The notes beneath the pieces were generated by a model that ran no database searches, was not told the DNA's origin, and worked only from the letters and a program-made list of their open reading frames with translations. Shown in pieces: positions 16,449 to 26,503 of a stretch of DNA of 64,000 nucleotides. The stretch is from assembly GCA_964619485.1 (NCBI GenBank), contig CAZUCI010000001.1, positions 1 through 64,000 on the forward strand, given 5' to 3'. The position numbers and the translations under genes were made by a program. The DNA is from UBA2882 sp964619485. GTDB lineage: Bacteria; Bacillota; Clostridia; Lachnospirales; Lachnospiraceae. The first letter of the stretch is position 1, and each line of letters starts with the position of its first letter.

Positions 16449-18164
16449 GTGAAAACAGAACAATATATTAAGCCTACATTCTGGCTTACTTTGGCAGGAA
16501 TATCCATAAATCTGCTTCTGATCAGTATAACCAAAATATTTCATCTGCCGGTTTATCTTGATTCCATAGGAACAATTATTTCGGCAGCGTTAGGTGGAAT
16601 TATTCCAGGGATAGCTGCCGGCTTCTTTTCCAATTGTTTGGCGACTGCCACCAGGCTGTCACCGGATTTAATGACGATGTACTACGGCTTTTTAAATGTA
16701 ATGATTGCGGTGCTCACTGTTTATTTTACAAGAAAAAATGTATTTGCCGGATGGAAGGGAAGACTGCGGGCAATTATCAGCTATGCCCTAATTGGCGGAG
16801 GACTGGGTGCTGTAGTCACATGGTTTTTGTACGGCTATTCCTATGGTCAGGGCGTTACAAAACCAATGGTATTATTTCTGGATAAGAAAATGCAGCTGCC
16901 CCCCTTTTTTATACAGTTTTTTGGAGATGTTACCATTGACCTTCTCGATAAGGTTATCGTTGTAGCAGCTGCATGCATTATTTTAAGACTTATGCCTGTA
17001 GCAGTTTTGAAAAAAATGCCCTATGGTCGTATTTATACAGCCTGGAAAAAAAGGGATGAAAACAAAGATGATGGGGTGCAGATGCTTGAACAGACGGCAT
17101 TCAGAAAAACCTCCATCAATTCCAAAATCACATTTTGGGTAGTATTCACAGCGGGGCTGTTAACCGTAGTTTCATTGCTGATTGGAGGACTGATATATTA
17201 CTCTTCCATTCATTCTTTTTTCGATGCAAGTATGGTCAGGACAAATGTTTCCATCTATTTAATCCGTATGGGAACCATGCTGTTTGGTCTTATGATTCTG
17301 ATTTCTGTGACTACAATCTGGTATTGCAACAGGTATTTGCTGGAACCAATCAGCATTCTGGCTGAGCAGGCAAAGGGAATGGCCTATGCCGGAAATAAAA
17401 AAAATAAAAGAGTGAGAGATGAAAACACAATCTCAACCGGGGATGAGCTGGAGGATGTTTTTAAGGCCATGTGTGATACAGAGGATAAAATCATCCTGTA
17501 TGTGGAAGAATTAAAGCAAAAAAATCACGAAATCTCAAAAATGCAGAGGAACATCATTTTTACGCTGGCAAACATGGTTGAGAACAGAGACAGCAATACC
17601 GGGGGACATATAAGGCGAACCGCGAAATATGTGAAGTTAATTGGAAATGAGCTGCGCAGAGAAGGCATATATACGCAGGAAATCACCAAACAATATATCA
17701 AAAAGCTATATGACTCAGCACCGCTTCATGATATTGGAAAGATTAAAATTTCAGATTCCATATTGAATAAACCGGGAAAGCTTACACCGGAGGAATATGA
17801 AATCATAAAAACGCATACCACAGAGGGCGGAAGGATTTTAAAAAATTCCTTAAATGAAATAGGTGATGACTCCTGGCTGTCCATGGCCATTGATATGGCA
17901 ATGTATCATCATGAAAAATGGAACGGAACAGGCTATCCCAATGGCTTAAAAGGGACAGAAATCCCTCTTTGTGCACGTATTATGGCAGTTGCAGATGTGT
18001 TTGATGCACTCGTTTCGGAGAGAAGCTATAAGAAAGCATTTTCATTTGAACAGGCAATTCAGGTGATAGAGGAAGGGGCCGGAGAACATTTTGACCCTGA
18101 GATTGTTTCTGTTTTTGTGCAATCGAAAAACGAAGTTAAAAAAATCCTGAAAGAGGCGCAATAG
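16449..18164 (+). CDS. Membrane HD-GYP c-di-GMP phosphodiesterase
   Basis: This 571-residue protein starts with GTG 16449. The N-terminal half has about five helices at 10-190 of the kind seen in ECF-type S-components (LDSIGTIISAALGGIIPGIAAGF), then two further helices at about 225-310 and a HAMP-like linker (EPISILAEQAKGMA). A short coiled coil follows, then the HD-GYP domain from about residue 370. It has NRDSNTGGHIRRTA, the HD pair in HDIGKI (about 427), HHEKWNGTGYPNGLKG with the GYP motif (about 495), and ARIMAVADVFDALVSER. These are the catalytic motifs of active HD-GYP enzymes, which linearise c-di-GMP. The RBS is weak. It follows the EAL-CBS-GGDEF gene, so synthesis and breakdown are encoded side by side. 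Confidence 0.87.
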   Translation: MKTEQYIKPTFWLTLAGISINLLLISITKIFHLPVYLDSIGTIISAALGGIIPGIAAGFFSNCLATATRLSPDLMTMYYGFLNVMIAVLTVYFTRKNVFAGWKGRLRAIISYALIGGGLGAVVTWFLYGYSYGQGVTKPMVLFLDKKMQLPPFFIQFFGDVTIDLLDKVIVVAAACIILRLMPVAVLKKMPYGRIYTAWKKRDENKDDGVQMLEQTAFRKTSINSKITFWVVFTAGLLTVVSLLIGGLIYYSSIHSFFDASMVRTNVSIYLIRMGTMLFGLMILISVTTIWYCNRYLLEPISILAEQAKGMAYAGNKKNKRVRDENTISTGDELEDVFKAMCDTEDKIILYVEELKQKNHEISKMQRNIIFTLANMVENRDSNTGGHIRRTAKYVKLIGNELRREGIYTQEITKQYIKKLYDSAPLHDIGKIKISDSILNKPGKLTPEEYEIIKTHTTEGGRILKNSLNEIGDDSWLSMAIDMAMYHHEKWNGTGYPNGLKGTEIPLCARIMAVADVFDALVSERSYKKAFSFEQAIQVIEEGAGEHFDPEIVSVFVQSKNEVKKILKEAQ

Positions 18165-18302
18165 CGGCGTTTGAGCAGGAAGCCTGAACAGGTCTTCACA
18201 TGGGTTTTACATTCTGTTTACCCTTTGCCGATAGTATGCAAAATGGGTTTCCTTATATGATAAGTGTGTTTTAACACAACAGAAAATGAGGAGACAGAAA
18301 AA

Positions 18303-19961
18303 ATGAAAAAGAAAATGATTGCAGTTTTGTTATCCTGTACGCTGGCTTTTGCAGCATTGACAGGATGCGGAAGTACAACCCAGGAAGCACCGGCAAATGA
18401 AGCAGCAGAGGACACTGCAGCTGAGAGTGAACCAGAGACAGAAGAGGTTGCTGAAACAGCAACAGAGGAAGCAGACACAGCAAAAACTCCAAAGTATGTA
18501 TTTTTATTTATCGGAGATGGTATGAGTTACCCTCAGGTTCAGCTGACAAATTATTATGTGAGTGCATCCAATCAGGATAATGCACAGACCGTCACAGTAG
18601 AAGATGAAGAAAAAGCAATTCTTTCCAGCACAAATAATCTGACTATGATGAATTTCCCGGTTATGGGTAGTGCACAGACCTACGACAGCACAAGCTTTGC
18701 ACCTGATTCAGCATCAACAGCTACATCTATTGCAACAGGCAATAAAACCTGGAGCGGAAGCATTAATGTGAGCGAAGATTTCAGCCAGACATACGAGACC
18801 ATCAGTGAAAAGCTGAAGGCACAGAAGGATTATAAAATTGGTGTTATTTCTACTGTAAATATTAACCATGCAACACCAGCAGCCTTTTATGCACATCAGA
18901 AATCCAGAAACAGCTACTATGATATCGGACTTGAGCTGATCGACAGTGGATTTGATTATTTCGCAGGTGGAGCAATCAAACATCCTACAGGTGATGATGA
19001 AGAGGTAGAGCAGGAAGATATTTATGCATTGGCAGAGCAGGCAGGCTATACAGTTGTAAAAACTCAGGCAGAAGCTGAGGCACTGACAGCCGGTACAGAA
19101 AAGGTAATCGCTATTGACGAGCACCTGGCAGACAGCGATGCAATGTCCTATGAGCTTGACCGTGCAGAGGGCGAATGGGCACTTGCAGACTATGTTGATA
19201 AGGGTATTGAACTGCTTGACAACGAGAACGGATTTTTCATGATGGTTGAAGGTGGAAAAATTGATTGGGCATGTCATGCAAATGATGCAGCAAGCACAAT
19301 TACTGATACTATCGCATTAGATAACGCAGTAGCAAGAGCAGTTGAGTTTTACAACGAGCATCCGGACGAAACCTTAATCCTTGTAACAGGAGATCATGAG
19401 ACTGGTGGATTGACAATCGGTTTCGCAGGAACAGATTATGATACATTCTTAACCAACTTTGAAAATCAGAAAATTTCCTACGCAAAATTTGATTCAGACT
19501 ATGTTTCAAAATACAAAGAAGAGAAGACAGATTTTGATACAGTTATGACAGACGTAACAGCATTATTCGGTCTTGCAGCTCCTACAGCAGAATCTGCAGA
19601 AGCAACTTCCCAGAAGGACAGCGCAGACAGCCATCCTGAATCAGAAAATGAAGGCGCGCTGGTTATGACAGAGTATGAGTATGAGCAGTTAAAGACAGCC
19701 TACGAGACAACCATGTCACGTACAGGCGAAGAGGAAGAATTTGGCCAGGGCGAGTATGTATTATATGGAAGCTATGAGCCACTCACTGTCACAATTACAC
19801 ATATCTTAAATAATAAGAGTGGAATTAACTTTGGTTCCTATGCACATACAGGTCTTCCTGTTGAAGTACTTGCAATGGGCGTTGGACAGGACGAATTTGA
19901 CGGCTATTTTGATAATACTGAGATTTACACCAAACTTGCTACATTGACAGGAGTAAACTAA
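18303..19961 (+). CDS. Alkaline phosphatase, lipoprotein
   Basis: This 552-residue exported phosphomonoesterase has a lipoprotein signal with lipobox LTGC near residues 19-22 and an acidic Ala/Glu linker. The catalytic domain has the metal-binding FIGDGMSY, the nucleophile serine in DSASTATSIATGNKT, the metal ligands in MMVEGGKIDWACHANDAAS and TGDHETGG, and the late histidine ligand in SYAHTGLPV. All canonical zinc ligands of the family are visible. An insertion rich in Ser/Glu (near residue 435) separates the last motif. ATG 18303 is chosen because of GAGGAGACAG and because the signal peptide starts there. The YibE/F gene follows after 2 nt, so both are co-transcribed. Confidence 0.9.
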   Translation: MKKKMIAVLLSCTLAFAALTGCGSTTQEAPANEAAEDTAAESEPETEEVAETATEEADTAKTPKYVFLFIGDGMSYPQVQLTNYYVSASNQDNAQTVTVEDEEKAILSSTNNLTMMNFPVMGSAQTYDSTSFAPDSASTATSIATGNKTWSGSINVSEDFSQTYETISEKLKAQKDYKIGVISTVNINHATPAAFYAHQKSRNSYYDIGLELIDSGFDYFAGGAIKHPTGDDEEVEQEDIYALAEQAGYTVVKTQAEAEALTAGTEKVIAIDEHLADSDAMSYELDRAEGEWALADYVDKGIELLDNENGFFMMVEGGKIDWACHANDAASTITDTIALDNAVARAVEFYNEHPDETLILVTGDHETGGLTIGFAGTDYDTFLTNFENQKISYAKFDSDYVSKYKEEKTDFDTVMTDVTALFGLAAPTAESAEATSQKDSADSHPESENEGALVMTEYEYEQLKTAYETTMSRTGEEEEFGQGEYVLYGSYEPLTVTITHILNNKSGINFGSYAHTGLPVEVLAMGVGQDEFDGYFDNTEIYTKLATLTGVN

Positions 19962-19963
19962 GA

Positions 19964-21115
19964 ATGAAAATGCTTTTTACAAAGCAGAAGAATTTCTTAT
20001 TGACACTGATCACAGGCATAATCCTGATTGGCATCCTCGTAATCATTCCCACCGGTTACGAGGATGCTGTTATATATCAGGGAGCAGAGCGTGCTGTCTG
20101 TGAGGTGCTTCAGGTAAATAATTCTGCGGTGATATCATCCGGATTGATTCAGTCTGGAGAGCAGTCCTGTACTCTGCTGGTCAAAAACGGCATGTTCAAG
20201 GGACAGACAATAGAGGGCGTCAATTTCCTGAGCGGTTCTCTGGAAAAGGATAAAATCTTTCTTACGGGAGATAAGGCACTGGTCACAATCAGTCATGATG
20301 GCGATACCATTCAGTCTGCAGTGATGTCAGATCACTTTCGCCTGGATAAGGAGTTTATCCTGCTCATATTATTTGCAGCCCTGCTGATTCTTTTTGCCGG
20401 AAAAAACGGACTCCAGGCAATTTTTTCCTTCTTTATTACCATTCTGACTATCTGGAAAATACTTGTGCCCTGTTATTTAAAGGGATATTCACCTGTCTGG
20501 ACGGGCATTTTTATTGTTACTGGACTGACCATTATGATTATGTTCTTTGTCTATGGACTGGATCGAAGAACTCTGATTTCGACTCTGGGGGCGATGCTTG
20601 GTATCGTAACGACATGTATTCTGGGAATTCTGTTTACGGATCTCTTTGATATTCATGGAGCAATTATGACAAATGCCGAATCCCTGATTTACAGCGGATA
20701 TGAGAACCTGAATCTGACCGCAGTATTCATGAGCAGCATCTTTATTGGAGCCAGCGGGGCCATGATGGATTTGGCGGTAGATATCACATCAGCGGTTTAT
20801 GAGGTAGTACAGAAAAAACCGGAAATAGGTAAAATGGAAGCATTAAAGTCAGGCATGAATGTGGGACGGGCGGCCATGGGAACCATGACAACGACCCTGC
20901 TGCTGGCGTATTCCGGAAGCTATGCCACGCTTTTAATGGTATTTATGGCGCAGGGAACACCGATCGATCACATTTTGAATTATAAATATGTTTCGTCGGA
21001 GATACTGCACACGATTGTCGGAAGCTTCGGGTTAGTTACGGTAGCACCGTTTACCGCTCTGGTGTCAGCATTTCTGCTGACCGGGCGTGGAACAAAGGAA
21101 GAGGCAGTAAAATAA
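19964..21115 (+). CDS. YibE/F family membrane protein
   Basis: This is a 383-residue polytopic membrane protein. It has one N-terminal helix (about 12-28), an extracytoplasmic beta-rich segment to about residue 125 (QGAERAVCEVLQV), and about seven helices to the end. It includes the family-typical FIGASGAMMDLAVDI and GRAAMGTMTTTLLLAYSG. The transport substrate of YibE/F proteins is not established. The gene is translationally coupled to the alkaline phosphatase, which may point to use of a product of extracellular dephosphorylation. That link is inference only. A strong terminator follows 5 nt after the stop. Confidence 0.85.
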   Translation: MKMLFTKQKNFLLTLITGIILIGILVIIPTGYEDAVIYQGAERAVCEVLQVNNSAVISSGLIQSGEQSCTLLVKNGMFKGQTIEGVNFLSGSLEKDKIFLTGDKALVTISHDGDTIQSAVMSDHFRLDKEFILLILFAALLILFAGKNGLQAIFSFFITILTIWKILVPCYLKGYSPVWTGIFIVTGLTIMIMFFVYGLDRRTLISTLGAMLGIVTTCILGILFTDLFDIHGAIMTNAESLIYSGYENLNLTAVFMSSIFIGASGAMMDLAVDITSAVYEVVQKKPEIGKMEALKSGMNVGRAAMGTMTTTLLLAYSGSYATLLMVFMAQGTPIDHILNYKYVSSEILHTIVGSFGLVTVAPFTALVSAFLLTGRGTKEEAVK

Positions 21116-21120
21116 TATAA

Positions 21121-21160
21121 AAAAATACCAGTCTGTTTCTTTCAGATTGGTATTTTTTTT
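21121..21160 (+). terminator. Rho-independent terminator after YibE/F
   Basis: AAAAATACCAGTCTG pairs with CAGATTGGTATTTTT around a 6-7 nt loop, with one G-U pair, and ends in T8. It closes the phosphatase operon. Confidence 0.9.
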
Positions 21161-21307
21161 AGGCATTTTCATAGAACCGGGAGAAAGATAAAAACGAATT
21201 GCAATCAGTACGAAATAGTTTGTTATTTGTCGGATTTAGTCGTAAAATAAAGCTATACAGGCAATTTTATGATTTGAGCAAAAACAGGCACGAAGGGAGT
21301 CAGTTCG

Positions 21308-24300
21308 GTGGGAGAAAGTATGATTTTGGCAGGACATGCGGTTGAAAGTTTGAATGAATCTGATGCCGCTTTACTTTATGGAAATATTTTGGATGAGGTT
21401 TCCGCATCCATTACTGTGATTGACTCTGAAACCTATAAAATTATTTACGCAAATAAAAGTGCATTGGAGGCCACAAGGAATATGCCGGGCAGCTATGTGG
21501 GTTCGGTGTGCTATGAATATATTCATGGACTGAACAAGCCCTGTGGACACTGTATCATGAGAACAGAGGAGCCCTCAGATGGACTTGCCTGCAGAGACGT
21601 GAGCTATGGTGGAAATTCCTATCACCAGTTTTTTAAACATATAAACTGGAATGGAAAAAGTGCACTCCTTGAATATACAGAGGATGTTACACCATTGTAA
21701 ACCCAGAGAGAGGAGCTGGAGCGGGTCAGAAAAGAGGTCCTGATTGCAGCTGAGAACGCGGGTATTCTTTATTGGAGCTATGACACCAAAGAGCATCAGA
21801 CAAGAATTGTGAACGGTAAAAGTCTTGGCTATGACGAAATTATAGATAATGTGCCGGAGATATTTAGAAATACCGGTTCTGTGCATCCGAAGGAGGAGCA
21901 TTTGTATTTTCAGCTCTTTGATAAAATGCAGCAGAATGTGGATTCCTGTGATTGTGAAGCCAGAATTTATAATATGGTAAAAAAGTGCTATGAGTGGCAG
22001 CATATTATTTTTGTAAAGCATACAGAAAATCACTATATTGGCTGTTCTATCAACATTGACAGCCAGAAACAGAACGAGCTCTATGCGGAGGAGAGAGAGC
22101 AGGAGCTGGGGCGCGTTCTGGAACGTATTACATTTGGAGTAGCTGTATACAGATTTAAAGATGGCAGATTTTCACTGGTAAACACCAACGAACCATTATG
22201 CAAATTGTTATCCACTGACCTGGCTGAGGTTAAGAAGTTTTCTTCCGACCAGGTGCTCTCCTATACGGCACCGGAATTTCGTGATGGTGTTAAGCAGGAA
22301 ATGAAGCTGCTGACACAGCCGGGAACCTACCGCGAGTTTTCCTTCCGGGCCAATATTCCCGGGAAAAAGGAGGATGTCTGGCTGACGGTGCAGGCAAGAA
22401 GCTTTGGGGATGAAGAAAATGGTATTTTGATTTATGCCGGATATTCTGACATCACACAGAGAAAGAGACTGGAGGATGAAAGAAAAAAGGCAAATGCGGA
22501 GCTGGAGCGAAAATATCAGGTAGAGAAAAACAGATTTATGGCTGATTCCCAGGTACTTGCGTATGCCAGCTTTAACCTGACAAAGGATACCGTAGTAGAT
22601 GAGACCAGGAAGGGACTGCTCAAACCAATCTGTGAACATATGAAATATGATGAATTTATTGCAGACATCTCAGAGGATATTGGCGATAAAGAGCAAAAAG
22701 CCGAGTTCCTTACTTGTTTCAGTCTTGACAACATTATGAAGGCCAGAGAGGATGGTATCGAGGAAAAGAGCGTGCAGTACCAGAGGACGCTTCTGACAGG
22801 CAAAATGATATGGGTGAGAAGTACCTATATGCTGAAGCTGGATCAGAATGGAACAGACGTCTTTTTGTATTACGTGTGCAGAAATATCAATGAGTCAAAG
22901 GTGGTAGAGCTGATGTCCACCTATCTGGTAAATACAGATTATGATATGATCGGGTACGTGGATTTCTTTGATGACAGCGTTCTGATGATGTACGGTGAGA
23001 ACAGCTATATGAAGCCTGAAAAAGAAGGAATGGTGCAGGTAAAGGATTATAAACAGGCATTGGAGGAATTTGTGAACTTTGCCATTGTTCCGGAAGAGCG
23101 GGAACAGTACAGAACCACCTTTTTTATTCAAAGAGTGCGGGAAGAACTGAAGAAAAATGAACAGTTTGAGTTTTCCTGCCACATCATTGACCATAATGGA
23201 GAAAGAAGAACAAAAAACATACGCTACAAGCGGGATGTTCATATGCCAAACGCCTGCTTTTTCACACAGACAGATGTCACAAGGATGCTGGAGGAGGAAG
23301 AGAAGAAGAGACTGGAGCTGCAAAAGGCAGTGGAATATGCCCAGGAGGCGAACAATGCAAAAACAGACTTCCTCTCAAGAATGAGCCATGATATGCGTAC
23401 TCCGATGAATGCCATTATTGGGCTGACGGCGTTGAGTCTGGATGAACCGGATGTATCCCCGGTACTGAGAAAAAACCTCACCGACATCAGAAGCTCGGGA
23501 GAATTTCTGCTGGGGCTTTTGAATGATGTCCTTGATATGTCAAAGATTGAAAACGGAAAAGTTGAGCTCCGCTATGTGCCCTATTTTTATTCAGACTTTT
23601 TAAACAGTATGAAAACCATGTTTGCGCCCATGTGTGAACAGAATGGGTTAAAATTTGAATTTGAGGATGCTAAAGAAACACTGACGATTCTTACAGATAA
23701 GATTCGATTGAATCAGATTTTTTACAATGTTTTATCCAATGCAGTTAAGTATACCCCTGAGGGAGGAACCATAAGCTATTATACAGAGAACCTCGTTATC
23801 GAAGGAAACAGAGGACACTGCGACTATATCATTCAGGACACGGGAATTGGAATGAGTGAAGAATTTCAAAAGCATATGTTTGAGCCCTTTAAGCAGGAGA
23901 AAAGTGAGGTTACATCACAGCTGCAGGGAACAGGCCTGGGTCTCAGTATTACCAGAAAGCTCATTGAACTCATGGGCGGTACGCTGAAAATCGAAAGCAG
24001 ACAGAATGTGGGAACGAAGGTTACCATTCATTTGTCCTTTGAAATTGTTCCAGGCGAGCAAAATGCAGTAGAGGACAAAAAGAATACAACGGAGCTGCTG
24101 AACAATCTTTGGGGAAAACGTGTTCTGCTTGTTGAGGACCACCCGCTCAATGCCTCCATTGCGGAAAAGCTTCTGGCTAAAAAAGGTGTTCGTGCGGAGC
24201 TTGCGTCAAATGGCAAGCTGGGGCTGGAAAAATTTCAATATGCTCCGGAGGGCTATTATGATGCCATTCTTATGGATGTGCGTATGCCTGTTATGGATGG

Positions 24301-24487
24301 ATTTGAGGCAACCAGAAATATCCGAGGGCTGGAACGAAGCGATGCAAAGCGTATACCCATTATTGCCATGACTGCAAATGCATATGACAGTGATGTTCAG
24401 GAATGTCTGGATGCGGGAATGAATGCCCATATTCCGAAACCGATTTATCCGGAGACGATGTATGAAACCATCGCAAGGTTTATATAA
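21308..24487 (+). pseudogene. Hybrid histidine kinase split by one in-frame TAA
   Basis: The reading frame from GTG 21308 to 24487 is continuous except for TAA 21698-21700. Before it lies a PAS domain (ITVIDSETYKIIYANKSALEA) with a Cys-rich CYEYIHGLNKPCGHC. The stop falls after TEDVTPL, and the same frame resumes with TQREELERVRKEVL, the usual linker into the next PAS. Further sensory domains follow, then HisKA (FLSRMSHDMRTPMNAIIG, about residue 690), HATPase (NAVKYTPEGG, DTGIGM, GTGLGLSI) and a receiver (VLLVEDHPLN, ILMDVRMPVMDG, IAMTANAY). Total length would be about 1059 residues. The remaining downstream part has no good start or RBS. A Tyr or Gln codon to TAA change is the simplest explanation. 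No transmembrane helices are seen. Confidence 0.8.
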
Positions 24488-24490
24488 AGA

Positions 24491-24532
24491 AAGAAGCTTT
24501 TGCGCGGATTAAACGCAGGAGCTTCTTTTTTT
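24491..24532 (+). terminator. Rho-independent terminator after the split kinase
   Basis: AAGAAGCTTTTGCG pairs with CGCAGGAGCTTCTT, including G-U pairs, and ends in T7. It lies directly after the kinase stop codon and before the arabinan locus. Confidence 0.85.
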
Positions 24533-24591
24533 AACAAAAAGAACTGCAGACGAGAATTAAGTGATATATTATGTATATTTTACATAAAAGC

Positions 24592-24605
24592 CTAAAATAG
24601 TTTAG
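24592..24605. promoter_or_regulatory. Upstream copy of a candidate operator
   Basis: CTAAAATAGTTTAG is a near-palindrome that differs at one position from the perfect palindrome at 24770. Both are in the leader region of the arabinan operon. Confidence 0.4.
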
Positions 24606-24769
24606 AAAAAGGTGAAAAGCAACAAACGATAGCAATATTTGTTGGTAAAAGTGCACAATAAAAATGAGAAAAAATCGGGCACGGTTTGGAAGAAAATTGA
24701 TTTGTGAAAAACAAGGGACAATTATTAATTTAAAATTGTATAAATTGTATACATGAATTATAGAAAAAA

Positions 24770-24783
24770 CTAAAATATTTTAG
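24770..24783. promoter_or_regulatory. Candidate operator, perfect 14-nt palindrome
   Basis: CTAAAATATTTTAG ends 9 nt before the -35 box of the arabinan operon. The half-site TATTTTAG also occurs at 36366-36373 in the leader of the ArsR-type regulator gene at the other end of the locus. It is a candidate binding site for that regulator. The sequence is A/T-rich, so chance occurrence is possible. Confidence 0.45.
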
Positions 24784-24792
24784 ATAAAAGTA

Positions 24793-24821
24793 TTGACGAG
24801 AGAGCAGAAATGTAATACTAT
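24793..24821 (+). promoter_or_regulatory. Promoter of the arabinan operon
   Basis: TTGACG (24793-24798), a 17-nt spacer and TACTAT (24816-24821). The start of transcription would be near 24828, giving a leader of about 110 nt. Confidence 0.55.
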
Positions 24822-24938
24822 ACAATCATGAGGCAGGACAAACAGAAAAAATGTACAAATTGTCCATGTGAAAAGAGGAAGTGTACATACCACCCCCCGT
24901 CCGTGAGACCTCGACAACAAAATGTATGGAGGACGACT

Positions 24939-26378
24939 ATGAGAAAGAAATTATTAAGCGCACTTTTAAGTGTGGCAATGGTTGCAAGTTGTTTAGTAGG
25001 ATGCGGTTCAAGCGCATCGACAGAAGCATCAGGCGATACTGCAGCAGCAGCGGACGCAGATGCAGAGGATGCAGACGCAGAAGCAGCAGATGCAGATGCA
25101 GAGGCAGAGGCTGAGGGCGTTAGCGCAACAGCCGGTGATCCTGATGGAACACATTTGGAGTTATGGACATTCGTTGATGCTCACGCAGCTTTTTATCAGA
25201 AAATGGTAGAGCAGTGGAACACAGCAAATCCAGACAGAACAATTGAATTGACAGCAACTACATATCCATATGCTGATATGCATAATAAAATGATCATGTC
25301 TCTTCAGGCAGGCACAGGTGCTCCTGATATCTGCGATGTAGAAATGGGACAGGTTCCAAACGTATATGAAGGTCTTGATACCTGGTTATATCCACTTGAT
25401 GATGCAATGGCAGATTACGCTGGCGATATGTTAACATCCCGTCTTGATGCATACAAGGGATCTGACGGAAAACAGTACGGTGCTCCTTTCCACGTAGGTG
25501 CAACAGTAATGTACTGGAATATGAAAGCATTAGAAGATGCCGGAATTACACAGGAAGAAGTTGACGCTGTTGTAACCTGGGATGATTATGCAGCACTTGG
25601 AGAGAAATACCTGGCAGCAATCGGAAATCCAGAAGGAAAATATTTCACATCTGTTGATACAGCCGGTGTTGACTGGCAGTGGATTGCAATGGCTGAGTAC
25701 GGCGAAGATTGGACAGGCGGATTTGATGGAACAGCTAATGTTCAGTTAGATTCTGTAAATAAAATGTTAACAATGGAGCAGAGCTGGGTTAATTCCGGAC
25801 TTGCAGAAGTTTCCCCAGATGGACACATTGACCTTGAGGCCGGCTTCCAGAATATTCTTGACCACAACATCGTTTCCTTCCCGAAAGCTATGTGGTACAT
25901 GAGCCGTTTCATCAATTACATGCCTGAAGAAAAAGGCAACTGGTATATCACAGAATGTCCTGTATTTGAAGAAGGACAGACCTGCTCCGTAGGTATTGGT
26001 GGTACAGGTACCGTTGTAACACAGCAGTCTTCCGATATGGAACTTGCAGCTGATTTCCTCTGCTACGCAAAAATGTCTCCAGAAGGTGAAACAGTTATCT
26101 GGAATGACCTTGGATTTGACGTATGTAACACAGCACTCTGGTCAGACGAAGCATTTGCACATGACGAGAGCAATCAGTACAATACATTCTTCAGAAACTA
26201 TCCATATGATGTATTAAATGAAATCAAGGATCAGATTGGAACAATCATGACAACAAGCATCAGCCCAACCATCAATGAGCAGTTCTGCAACATTACATTG
26301 AATGAAATCCTGGAAGATGGCATGGATGTAAAATCAGCACTGGAAGAAGCACAGGGCGTTGTTGAATTAGAAGAGTAA
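24939..26378 (+). CDS. ABC sugar-binding lipoprotein (arabino-oligosaccharide type)
   Basis: This 479-residue family 1 extracellular solute-binding protein has signal peptide and lipobox LVGC near residues 18-21, then an Ala/Asp/Glu-rich linker of about 40 residues. The binding domain has LELWTFVDAHAAFYQKMVEQWN, the mid-domain GAPFHVGATVMYWNM and the C-terminal region of the maltose-binding-protein fold. ATG 24939 has TGGAGGACGACT before it; an in-frame ATG at 24828 coincides with the probable transcription start and would add a Cys-rich segment before the signal peptide, so it is rejected. It is the first gene of an arabinan operon, which makes arabino-oligosaccharides the likely ligand. No ABC ATPase is encoded nearby. 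Confidence 0.87.
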   Translation: MRKKLLSALLSVAMVASCLVGCGSSASTEASGDTAAAADADAEDADAEAADADAEAEAEGVSATAGDPDGTHLELWTFVDAHAAFYQKMVEQWNTANPDRTIELTATTYPYADMHNKMIMSLQAGTGAPDICDVEMGQVPNVYEGLDTWLYPLDDAMADYAGDMLTSRLDAYKGSDGKQYGAPFHVGATVMYWNMKALEDAGITQEEVDAVVTWDDYAALGEKYLAAIGNPEGKYFTSVDTAGVDWQWIAMAEYGEDWTGGFDGTANVQLDSVNKMLTMEQSWVNSGLAEVSPDGHIDLEAGFQNILDHNIVSFPKAMWYMSRFINYMPEEKGNWYITECPVFEEGQTCSVGIGGTGTVVTQQSSDMELAADFLCYAKMSPEGETVIWNDLGFDVCNTALWSDEAFAHDESNQYNTFFRNYPYDVLNEIKDQIGTIMTTSISPTINEQFCNITLNEILEDGMDVKSALEEAQGVVELEE

Positions 26379-26443
26379 GAAACCGCCAGAGAACATCTGG
26401 TGACTGAAAACGTGAAATCGTGATTACAGGTATTTCACAGGAG

Positions 26444-26478
26444 TTGCCTAAGAACCAATATTCTTAGGCAATTCCTTT
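26444..26478 (+). terminator. Intra-operon hairpin (attenuator) between binding protein and permeases
   Basis: A perfect 11-bp stem TTGCCTAAGAA/TTCTTAGGCAA with a 6-nt loop is followed by TTCCTTTT. Its place after the binding-protein gene would give a high binding protein to permease ratio by partial termination or by protecting the upstream mRNA. Confidence 0.6.
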
Positions 26479-26503
26479 TATGAAACAAAAAGGAGAGATG
26501 ACC

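Noticed and set aside
24828..24938. Cys-rich N-terminal extension or leader peptide before the binding protein
   Set aside because: The ATG coincides with the predicted transcription start and has no RBS; the lipoprotein signal begins at 24939.
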